DNA of 64,000 nucleotides from Sycon ciliatum. Taxonomy: Eukaryota > Porifera > Calcarea > Leucosolenida > Sycettidae. This document shows positions 1 to 10,160 of the stretch, in pieces. The stretch's first letter is position 1. Each line of letters begins with the position of its first letter. The position numbers and the translations under genes are program-made. Below the pieces are notes generated by a model. It worked only from the letters and a program-made list of their open reading frames with translations, was not told where the DNA came from and did not search any database. The DNA lies in contig NC_088649.1 in NCBI RefSeq assembly GCF_964019385.1, forward strand, positions 17,574,161-17,638,160, read 5' to 3'.

Positions 1-1337
<1,337 letters not shown>

Positions 1338-1462
1338 TACATATACATATACTCAATCTGCGTAATCTATACATATATATATACCCAATGCTGTAGACAG
1401 CAAGCTGTTTCGGCCATAAAGGCCTCATCAGTACAGCTACGAGCTAAATAGGCCGATATATA
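1338..1462. other. AT-rich spacer with satellite-like fragment
   Basis: TATATA-rich sequence links the microsatellite to the next foldback. It contains a diverged piece (about 1394-1435) resembling the start of the downstream satellite unit: a GACAGCA-GCTGTTTCG core followed by CTCATCAG. No gene is visible. Confidence 0.6.
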
Positions 1463-1617
1463 TATACACTCAGACACAAAGGATCTCCAAGTTTCTCAGT
1501 GTTGCTACTCTGAGTTTCGTGCAAAAGCACTCTTCAAGTTGCCTGAAGAGTGCTTTTGCACGAAACTCAGAGTAGCAACACTGAGAAACTTGGAGATCCT
1601 TTGTGTCTGAGTGTATA
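1463..1617. repeat. Near-perfect foldback, 74-bp arms
   Basis: Bases 1463-1536 and 1544-1617 are reverse complements with a 7-base loop, TATA-bounded on both outer ends. The transcript would form a long hairpin. The arms lie between the (TAC)n array and the satellite, so this may be a short foldback transposon or a product of palindromic rearrangement. It is not coding. Confidence 0.9.
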
Positions 1618-1692
1618 ACCCCGCTCTGTCTTAGGACATTGAGCACTTTTTGCCGACGCAAGAAATACTTCTATTGTTCTATATATATATAT

Positions 1693-3040
1693 ATACTCAA
1701 TCTGCGGACAGCATGCTGTTTCGTTCTTTTTGAACTCATCAGCGCAGCACAGAGGGAATGAGGCCGGACCTGATAGCAATGGAAATAAAAATTTCCAATC
1801 AGGCCCGAACGTACCTTGCCAGAGTGCTCAAACTGACAAGTCAGTGAGCTCTGCATAACGCAAACAGCAAAGGCACTACCCCACGCAAGAGTGCTCAACT
1901 GCTACAAGAGCTGGAGCGAAATACTCAATCTGCGGACAGCATGCTGTTTCGTTCTTTTTGAACTCATCAGCGCAGCACAGAGGGAATGAGGCCGGACCTG
2001 ATAGCAATGGAAATAAAAATTTCCAATCAGGCCCGAACGTACCTTGCCAGAGTGCTCAAACTGACAAGTCAGTGAGCTCTGCATAACCATGATAACGCAA
2101 ACAGCAAAGGCACTACCCCACGCAAGAGTGCTCAACTGCTACAAGAGCAGGAGCGAAATACTCAATCTGCGGACAGCATGCTGTTTCGTTCTTTTTGAAC
2201 TCATCAGCGCAGCACAGAGGGAATGAGGCCGGACCTGATAGCAATGGAAATAAAAATTTCCAATCAGGCCCGAACGTACCTTGCCAGAGTGCTCAAACTG
2301 ACAAGTCAGTGAGCTCTGCATAACGCAAACAGCAAAGGCACTACCCCACGCAAGAGTGCTCAACTGCTACAAGAGCAGGAGCGAAATACTCAATCTGCGG
2401 ACAGCATGCTGTTTCGTTCTTTTTGAACTCATCAGCGCAGCACAGAGGGAATGAGGCCGGACCTGATAGCAATGGAAATAAAAATTTCCAATCAGGCCCG
2501 AACGTACCTTGCCAGAGTGCTCAAACTGACAAGTCAGTGAGCTCTGCATAACCATGATAACGCAAACAGCAAAGGCACTACCCCACGCAAGAGTGCTCAA
2601 CTGCTACAAGAGCAGGAGCGAAATACTCAATCTGCGGACAGCATGCTGTTTCGTTCTTTTTGAACTCATCAGCGCAGCACAGAGGGAATGAGGCCGGACC
2701 TGATAGCAATGGAAATAAAAATTTCCAATCAGGCCCGAACGTACCTTGCCAGAGTGCTCAAACTGACAAGTCAGTGAGCTCTGCATAACGCAAACAGCAA
2801 AGGCACTACCCCACGCAAGAGTGCTCAACTGCTACAAGAGCAGGAGCGAAATACTCAATCTGCGGACAGCATGCTGTTTCGTTCTTTTTGAACTCATCAG
2901 CGCAGCACAGAGGGAATGAGGCCGGACCTGATAGCAATGGAAATAAAAATTTCCAATCAGGCCCGAACGTACCTTGCCAGAGTGCTCAAACTGACAAGTC
3001 AGTGAGCTCTGCATAACGCAAACAGCAAAGGCACTACCTA
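1693..3040. repeat. Satellite array, alternating 228/237-bp units
   Basis: Units start (ATACTCAATCTGCGG) at 1693, 1921, 2158, 2386, 2623 and 2851, giving lengths 228, 237, 228, 237, 228 and a last truncated unit. The 9-base difference is a CCATGATAA insertion after GCATAA in alternate units, so the true repeat is a 465-bp dimer. Each unit contains a hairpin around GGAAATAAAAATTTCC. The minus strand is open through most units (about 74-77 residues), but this reflects the near-identical units and is not taken as coding. Confidence 0.95.
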
Positions 3041-3140
3041 TATATATAATAATAATATATACGTTTTGTCCTCATTTTCTTCAGAATATTTGAATTATAT
3101 GCTGGCTCCATTCCAATATTCCCTTTGTCGCTCATTTTCC

Positions 3141-3205
3141 GGGGTATAAGCCGCACTTTTTTTCGCTAAAAATCGGACCAAAATCGCCCCTGCGGCTTAT
3201 ACACC
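3141..3205. mobile_element. Short TIR element, GTATAAGCCGCA ends
   Basis: GGGGTATAAGCCGCA at 3141-3155 is mirrored by TGCGGCTTATACACC at 3191-3205. The roughly 65-bp unit resembles the widespread GCGGCTTATA-type non-autonomous DNA elements of animal genomes (resemblance from memory). No target duplication was identified. Confidence 0.5.
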
Positions 3206-3343
3206 GAATATACTTGCGCGAAAGAATGCTTAGCATACATCAGTATGCATGCTGACGTCATGTGACATGTCATTCGACTCAGCCTCGCGCAGATGACATG
3301 GAGTGATCTGTACTCTGTAGTCAACACAGACCAACATCTCTGT

Positions 3344-3470
3344 AATCAAGCACGCTCGGGAGGTCATGATGGCTGAATCTTGCCCGAGCCTGCAGCCCAA
3401 GGGCCGTAGGCCCGAGGGCTGCAGGCAAGGGCAAGATTCAGCCATCATGACAGACAGAGCGTGCTTGATT
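3344..3470. repeat. Imperfect foldback
   Basis: AATCAAGCACGCTC (3344-3357) pairs with GAGCGTGCTTGATT (3457-3470), and the inner segments around GTCATGATGGCTGAATC pair with their complement near 3431-3451. The loop is G/C-rich. No gene is present. Confidence 0.8.
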
Positions 3471-3519
3471 TGATTTCTTACAGAGCGAAGCAACATATTG
3501 GGGAAGGTCAAAGGTGGAA

Positions 3520-3662
3520 AGGTCGAAAGGTCGAAAAATTATTCCCGAAATGACGTCAAACGGTCCGAACATTCCCGAAATGACGTCAAACGGTCCTGGT
3601 GGCCTGATTATGCCCGCGGCGGGAAGATCGCCTATTGGCCATGGCCCATGGGCCATGGCCCC
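3520..3662. repeat. Short direct repeats and CCATGG palindromes
   Basis: ATTCCCGAAATGACGTCAAA occurs twice in tandem near 3541-3595, containing TGACGTCA-like cores. It is followed by a string of nested GGCCATGG palindromes at about 3637-3660. This may be a remnant repeat; I see no gene. Confidence 0.5.
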
Positions 3663-3802
3663 GGCAACGATCACGTGTCATGTAAGAAAACTGTTTTCGG
3701 TGCACGTGTGCCTTCTTCTGAAATCAGATAATTATGTGCATGTACGTAACCAGTTGTTGTATGCAATGAGAATGCCAAAAAGGGAGAAAACAAACAGAAC
3801 TA

Positions 3803-4233
3803 GGCTGTGTTTACATGAAGCGTTTCAACCCGGGTTGAGTTCGACCCGGGTCAGATTTCAACCCGCCATGTGCACAAAGTGAATGGCGCGTTTACATGAC
3901 GCATTGCGCTTGATCCGGGTTGAAATTTCGCCCCGGGTTGATTTCAACCCTCCCCCCAAGGGGAGGGTTGAAATCAACCCGGGTCAAGAAAATCGTACAA
4001 ACGTACTTCTGTGCGTATCTTGCGCCAGGTTTGAACAGCACTGCAGATGCAAATTTCGCGCGAACGGATTCACGTGACCATACAGGACTGTAGAAGTGGA
4101 CTTTTGGCGGCATATCAGTATTTGACCCGGGTCAACTGTCTTCATGTAAACGCTCACCTCTTTTGTCTATCGTACTGACTTTCAACCCGGGCTGAACTCG
4201 ACCCGGGTTGAAATTTCTCATGTAAACACAGCC
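3803..4233. mobile_element. MITE with GGCTGTGTTTACATGA TIRs
   Basis: GGCTGTGTTTACATGA at the left end is matched by TCATGTAAACACAGCC at the right (431 bp). The interior is full of subterminal inverted AACCCGGGTTGA-type motifs and a central palindrome near 3946-3972. No clear target-site duplication is seen, so the superfamily is unassigned. It lies just upstream of the truncated retrotransposon ORF. A related half-end occurs near 51455-51490. Confidence 0.75.
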
Positions 4234-4251
4234 CAAGAAGTCGACAGCATT

Positions 4252-5784
4252 TTGTCGTACCGTAAAGTCCGGAGCAAACGCCCACCCCATTTTTGCAAGA
4301 TCCAATGGTGGGACAATCTCGTCAGCCAAGGTCCTGGGTATGGCTACCACTGCAATGCCCAGAAGTCACTCCTCCTGGTCAAGCCCTCCAGGTACGCAGC
4401 TGCTATCGAGATGTTCGAGGGGACCGGTGTGCAGGTCACGTGTGATGGTTGCCGCCACCTTGGTGCACCTTTGGGCACGGATGAGTTTATAGAACAATTT
4501 GTCCAGTCCAAGGTCACCACCTGGTGTGAGGAAGTTGCGCAGCTCACGACCATCGCTGCATCGCAGCCACAGGCCGCCTACTCCGCCTTCACACAGGGCC
4601 TGCAAAACAAGTGGTCCTTCCTCAGCCGGACCTCCTCCATCCCGCCATCCTTGCTTGAACCGCTGGAACACGCAATCAGCGGTCGGCTCATCCCGGCCAT
4701 CACGGGTCAGGCTCCACCTGGGACAACTGTTCGCTCCCTACTCTCTCTGCCTTGCCGGCTTGGGGGACTGGGTATGGCAGACCCTTGTTCAGTGGCTGAA
4801 CAGTACACCTCATCCCGAAGGATCACGGCTAGCCTCGTGTCTCGCCTGCTGGAGCAGGAGTCGTCTCTTGGCGACTCTCTGACTCAGCTCCGGACGGTCA
4901 AGGCGACGGTTCGGGCCGAGAAGCGGAGCGCGTTCAAGTCTATGGCTGACGCTCTTCGCTCGGATCACCGGGAGCTGGCCCTTGTTCTCGACCTGGCCTC
5001 AGAAAAGGGTGCATCCAGCTGGCTGACCTGCCGCCCCCTCAGCCGCCATGGTTTCACACTCAGCAAGGGAGATTTCCGGGATGGCCTGTGCCTCCGGTAC
5101 GGCTGGACACCTCCTCGGCTCCCAAGCCTCTGCGTGTGCAGTAAGCCGCTGAATGTGAGTCACGCCCTGTCGTGCCCATTTGGTGGCTTCCCGACGCTGC
5201 GACACAACGAGGTGAGGGACATCACCGCCAGAGCTCTGAGGCAGGTCGCTCACAACGTGACAGTGGAACCCCACCTCCAGCCCGTCACCGGAGAGGCCTT
5301 CCGCCATCGCACAGCTGTCACGGAGGAGCAAGCTCGGCTGGACGTTGCGGCTAGTGGTGTGTGGGGTGGCCGATTCGAGCGCATCTTTATTGATGTACGG
5401 GTGTTCAACCCTTTTGCGTCTTCGAATCGTGCCACCTCCCTCGCTGCTAGCTACAGACGCCATGAACAGGAAAAGCGCCGGAAGTACGAGGAGCGAGTAC
5501 GTGAAGTTGAGCATGCCTCCTTCGTGCCCGTTGTGCTCTCTGCCTCTGGTGGCTATGGCAAGCATGCCAATGCTCTTTTCACGCGGATCGCCTCTCTCCT
5601 GGCTGAGAAGAGTAAGGAGCCATACGAGCAGGTTATCTCCTTGCTGCGCTGCCACCTTGGGTTTGCCCTGGTGCGTTGTGGTGCTATGTCAAGTATGTGC
5701 CTGCGTGGCTCAAGGAGCATGTTTGCTCCTGCCATGCCTGAGTCCCCTGCTGTGCTAGTGGCGGCGGAGGCACGCATCCAGTGA
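4252..5784 (+). pseudogene. 5'-truncated non-LTR retrotransposon ORF with CCHC/endonuclease-like C-terminus
   Basis: This is a 510-codon open frame, but the catalytic palm of the reverse transcriptase is missing. It opens in the region after the palm (WWDNL...GYHCNAQKSLLLVK, then HLGAPLGTDEF), followed by a thumb-like region. Around residues 294-308 is a C-x-C-x7-H-x4-C knuckle. After it come a RHNEVRD motif, RLDVAASG and FIDVRVFNP, a layout like the CCHC plus restriction-enzyme-like endonuclease of R2/R4/NeSL-type elements. That assignment is inferred from the motif layout. The first ATG only reflects where truncation left an open frame. The tail after the stop ends in an A run at about 5919-5936. 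A second copy is at 22091-23045 on the other strand. Confidence 0.75.
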
Positions 5785-5956
5785 ACCTGCACAGTGCAGT
5801 GATCCTACTGAGTGACAGACTCTGTAAATACTGTATCTGATGATTCGTTTTTATATATGTGTTGATTCTTCACAAAATGTGTTATTTTGCCCGTACAAGA
5901 GGCTCAGTTTTCCGTGTGAAAAAAAAAAAAAAAAAATTTTGCAAGATCTGCTGCTG
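5785..5956 (+). other. 3' untranslated tail and A-run of the retrotransposon fragment
   Basis: Non-coding sequence follows the retrotransposon stop, ending with about 18 consecutive A residues near 5919-5936 that could mark the element's 3' end. The final bases are the target of the next transposon. Confidence 0.5.
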
Positions 5957-7182
5957 CACGGCTGTCAAGAAGCGGCAACTTAGAAAGATGGCGTCGGTTC
6001 GAGATGGCATGGTAACCGCGCACGTGCCGTGGTCCGTGACCTGCTCACGTATGCACGCAAATGCAAGTCACAAACTCACAAAGATCGTCTTTGCATTTGG
6101 AGAAAATATCTTCGACTCTCTTTGGAGGTAGGCGAGGTTTGCCTAATCTTTACTTGATTGCGATGCCGGTATGTCCTCTCAATAATTAGAACAAAGAGAG
6201 CTGATGATCGCTTCATTGCTGAGCAGAAGTAACAATCAACTCTCCTCATGTCCTCAGTGCCAAAGGCAGACGTCTGCAATTCCACAATGCTCATTTCACG
6301 ATGATAGAAACAATAATCGTGTACTAGTACACACTTGGACCATTTGGTCATCCCTGTTCTAGCCGCTAGTCCGTCCAGCAAGCAGATATTGACTATTACG
6401 ATAAGGACAACTGCGTGAACGAGGGCTCGCCCAGCAAATTCAATTCAAGACGTGACTCCAGTCAAGAATTAGGGTCTTTACTCGAGAACTTCACAAATAC
6501 AGGTCAAGGCACCCCACAAAACTGATAGATGGCACGAACGAAAGACAAATAGGCTAGACAAAGTGTCCCAAGTGATTGAAAACAGCAGATCTACCAAATA
6601 AGACAGCTACATGTGCCTAAACAACGATTCCCATACAGTAGAGAGTAGTATCAAGCAGAATGAAAGCCTTGGAAGTGCACAAATACAGCCACGACCGCCA
6701 CAAAAATTGGACGACCGCCACAAAAAAATTCTCATTGCTCTACCTCCTTGAAGGGTGAAAGTTACCAGTTATCCTATAGCGATGTCAGTTTATGCCTGTT
6801 GGAACCCCCCATAGCCCGCACGAAATACCTTTCAAATAATTCCAGGATGCAATTGCAGCTCCAGACAGGAGGAAGAAGAACACCGTGAAAAACAACGGCA
6901 ACGATGCCCAAACTCTCGGGAAACGGCTGAAGTCTTCCTGAAGATGTTAACATTGAATAGCCATCGATTACCAGCGTGGTTTGGTGACTTTAGAACTGTT
7001 TTGTGACTTAGAACGAAGCGATATCTCAAATTTGATGGAATTGTTACCTGTCAAATGCGTGGGCGAGCAGGCCAGCTGACTGGTTATGCATGAACATGCA
7101 TGAGCATGCATTGATTTTTCATGGTTCACGTGCAGAAAACTAAGTATTAGTTGCCGCGATCCAAGTGCAGCTAACAGCCGTG
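5957..7182. mobile_element. CAC...GTG transposon, 4-bp TSD (copy 1)
   Basis: The ends are CACGGCTGTCAAGAAGC and the inverted CAGCCGTG, flanked by GCTG at 5953-5956 and again at 7183-7186. A second copy in opposite orientation (37894-39107) also has a matching 4-bp duplication (CTCT). CAC termini and 4-bp duplications fit the Chapaev branch of CMC elements; this is inference from termini only. A minus-strand peptide of about 100 codons (6076-6381) with MRRVDCYFCSAMKRSS is preserved in both copies, but nothing of transposase length is present. The element is probably non-autonomous. Confidence 0.8.
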
Positions 7183-7196
7183 GCTGGCCTGTAGAT

Positions 7197-7396
7197 NNNN
7201 NNNNNNNNNNNNNNNNNNNNNNNNNNNNNNNNNNNNNNNNNNNNNNNNNNNNNNNNNNNNNNNNNNNNNNNNNNNNNNNNNNNNNNNNNNNNNNNNNNNN
7301 NNNNNNNNNNNNNNNNNNNNNNNNNNNNNNNNNNNNNNNNNNNNNNNNNNNNNNNNNNNNNNNNNNNNNNNNNNNNNNNNNNNNNNNNNNNNNNNN
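7197..7396. other. Assembly gap (200 N)
   Basis: Exactly 200 undetermined bases. The gap sits immediately beside a G-tract minisatellite, a likely cause of assembly failure, so its real size is unknown. Confidence 1.
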
Positions 7397-7673
7397 GGGT
7401 TACATGTATGTGTGTGTGTGGGGGGGAGTATGTGTGCGTGGGAGGGGGAGGGTTATGTGTGTGTGGGGGGAGTATGTGTGTGTGTGTGGGGGGGGGGGTA
7501 TGTGTGTGTGTGGGGGGGGGAGATGTGTGTGTGTGTTGGGGGGGAGGGGGATGTGTGTGGGTGGGGGGGGGGGCTATGTGTGTAGGTGGGGGGGGGGGGG
7601 TATGTGTGTGTGTGGGGGGGGGGTGTATGTGTACATGTATGTGTGTATGGGGGGGGGGAGGGGGGGGGGGGTA
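7397..7673. repeat. G-rich minisatellite, (G)n-TATGTGTGTGTG type (left block)
   Basis: Tandem units consist of a run of 5-13 G followed by TATGTGTGTGTG. Apparent open frames here are repeat artefacts. Dense G tracts give high G-quadruplex potential. The same repeat resumes at 8796 after an inserted TIR element. Confidence 0.95.
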
Positions 7674-8795
7674 GGCTCCGGCGGAATATGCTCGCGAAAT
7701 CATGGAATTATGCTTTCATGGATTCTCGCATTATGCTCGCCAAATCCTCATATTATGCTTTGGCACGTGGGGATATATATTCACTTTGTTGTACTTATGG
7801 AACCTCAAACTTCGGGAAATTGCCAGTGAGACTGCATGCCTGAGTACACGAGTACATGTATGAGTACATGCAGAAAATAGTCAATTTCAGCGTTTCTGCT
7901 CCAAACAGCAACTACATTGTAGCTTCGACTAGAAACAAAGATTACACCAAAGGATCAAACAACAACCATTTTTCTGGAGTTTTTTTGCAGGTGGCTTCCT
8001 TGTGCTTGGCCCAGTACGCCAAAAATCAAACCTCGGAGGAGTACAAAAATTACAACTCTCAGATGTCCTCGATTGCTGGCCATGGTGCCTTTTCGTACTT
8101 GTAAGTGGCCATTAGTACTTCAGTACAACAAAATGCATGAATATCCCCATACTAGGATGACCATGCATGCTAGAGATCAACATGGAAAGGAGAAAACATT
8201 ACTTCTTCTAGTAGTTGATTTCTTTGGAATTTTCATTTCCAAATTATTTTGAGTTACCTTTGAAATTTATCATGTTCAACTGCCTCGTAATCGTCATACT
8301 CGTCCAACCGATGTCACCCTCACCCTGGGAATAATCAGCTCATTTCTCCCGTAGCCACACCTCTCCGTCCACCAAGACTGAACATCAACTATACATATAA
8401 TATAATATATTCTTAGAGCAATAATCATAGCTTGCACAGTCGATGGTCTCCTCCAGCGCGCTTCTTTGCACACTTTTGCGGAAAAGTTGCCAAGTACATG
8501 TAGTTGTTTGTGAAAATGAAGAAAGTTGCGATTTCTTCCAAAACAACGGAAAGTTGCGAAAAAAGTGGCGAGCATCTTTGGAAAAGTGCTACTCCGAACC
8601 CTTTACCATGCAGACCAGCAGCACTGATCAGATGCATTGAACATGTACACAACTGTATAGCCTACATTGTACATACTAGAATTGTGGTACAATCATGTAG
8701 TTATGATCCTACCTCCGAAAGGATGCCAAGTTTTGCTCCAAATTTTCAACCACCAAATTATGCCAATGGTTATGCCGGCATAATCCGCCGGTGCC
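7674..8795. mobile_element. TIR element inserted in the G-rich minisatellite
   Basis: GGCTCCGGCGGAATATGC at the left and the inverted GCATAATCCGCCGGTGCC at the right give 18-bp TIRs with two mismatches. Identical G-rich minisatellite flanks both sides, as expected for insertion into that array. Subterminal ATTATGCT motifs recur near both ends. No transposase-like frame is present in the 1.12 kb interior. The superfamily is not assigned because the low-complexity flanks hide any duplication. Confidence 0.7.
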
Positions 8796-9163
8796 TGGGG
8801 GAGGGGGGTATGTGTACATGTATGTGTGTGTGTGTGGGGGGGGGGGGTATGTGTAGATGTACATTGTACATGTACATGTATGTATGTGTGTGGGGGGGGG
8901 GGGGAGGTATGTGTGTGTGTAGGGGGGGCATGTGTAGATGTGTGTGTGGGGGGGGGGGGAGGGTTATGTGTGTGTGTGTAGGGGGGGGGGGGTGTAGATG
9001 TGTGTGTGTGTGGGGGGGGGGGGGGTTATGTGTGTGTGTGGGGGGGGGGGGAGGCATGTGTAGATGTATGTGTGTGTGTGGGGGGGGTTATGTGTGTGTG
9101 TGTGTGTGTGTAGGGGGGGGGTATGTGTGTGTGTGGGGGGGGGGAAGGGGAAGGGGGGGGGGA
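8796..9163. repeat. G-rich minisatellite (right block)
   Basis: Continuation of the same G-run/TATGTGTGTG repeat as the block left of 7674, with G runs up to 14. Frames through it are artefacts. Confidence 0.95.
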
Positions 9164-9407
9164 AGCAATCACAGGCGACCAGAAGGAGTTGGTTGTTTCG
9201 GCTAGTGCCTTGTATATGGGTTGCACGATTCGAGATTTGGGTTTCTCAATGACCGGGTTTTCAACTCTTTCGCATAGTAGAATCAGACACATCCTTAGCG
9301 ACTTAATCTTTTGTCACTAGCGACTGTGACGTGCATGCGCAGCCGCTAGGAAAGCGAAAACCTGATAATAATTTGAAACTCGGATGTTGAGCCATAAATA
9401 AATGTGG

Positions 9408-9700
9408 AAGAGAAAAGACATAATTATGGATACGAGTTAAGAGTAACTCTCCATCACTGTAACATGATACTATATACAGTCAGAAAGTGCAATAACTAGG
9501 CACAAAACTGACAGAGTACTGAAACATTCGACGTCCCGACACCTAGCTTCAACACATCTCCGTAGCGCTAACCGACAGCCTTCCAACTTGGAAGGTTCAA
9601 GGTTATGGGGGCCTAGTTATTGCACTTTCTGACTGTATATAGTATCATGTTACAGTGATGGAGAGTTACTCTTAACTCGTATCCATATGTCTTTTCTCTT
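9408..9700. repeat. Foldback element, about 90-bp arms
   Basis: Arms 9408-9501 and 9611-9700 are inverted copies, starting AAGAGAAAAGACAT and ending with its complement, around a 110-bp spacer. The spacer contains ACCTTGGAAGG-type sequence shared with the repeat family at 9715 and 51940. Non-coding. Confidence 0.88.
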
Positions 9701-9714
9701 GATAATAATTTATT

Positions 9715-10160
9715 CCGAATAATTCGGATGGAGAGCCAAGGATAAATTTATAGGAAAGAAGAAGGACCAATGGAGTAGAAGTTATGCTATAATGTCCACC
9801 AACACCACCAGTTACTAAACAATCAGCTCATGCCATAACATTGCACCACACTGACCCACGGTACTGACGTTCTACAACTAACTGGCTAACAGCTCTAGCA
9901 CATCTTGGATGCGCACTCCCACAGGCTTCCAAATTAGAACCCTCCAAGAATGAGGATAGAAGGCTGTTGGAGTGCGCATCTAAGTCACTGTATTAACATG
10001 TGACAGGGAAATGTGAGCGCAATCAAGACAAGCATGAGCTTCCCCTCTTAAGTTATCATATTATAACTTAGAACCTTCCACGTCAGTACCGTCCGTCAGT
10101 GGCTCAGTAGACACGGTAAGCATTTTACCGTTCACGCTATTTTCCTAGGTGGGCATGTAC
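9715..10160. repeat. Dispersed repeat related to 51940-52165
   Basis: The stretch with ATGTCCACCAACACCACC, CATCTTGGATGCGCACTCC and TTAGAACCTTCCA is present in reverse orientation at 51940-52165, near a GGAGAGCCAAGG end shared also with about 41970. It is a degraded dispersed element with an internal inverted segment (9905-9990). No gene is visible. Confidence 0.6.

Noticed and set aside
1671-3014. Repeated 60-77 codon minus-strand frames in the satellite
   Set aside because: They repeat because the satellite units are near-identical. There is no sign of coding constraint and no connection to a gene.
1693-3040. CRISPR-like array
   Set aside because: Units are 228-237 bp and contiguous without unique spacers; this is a eukaryotic satellite.
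6076-6381. 101-codon minus frame as a host gene
   Set aside because: It lies inside a TIR element with target duplications and recurs in the second copy, so it belongs to the transposon.
7404-9320. Gly/Val/Cys-rich and Pro/His/Thr-rich frames
   Set aside because: Translations of a G-rich minisatellite and of its complement.
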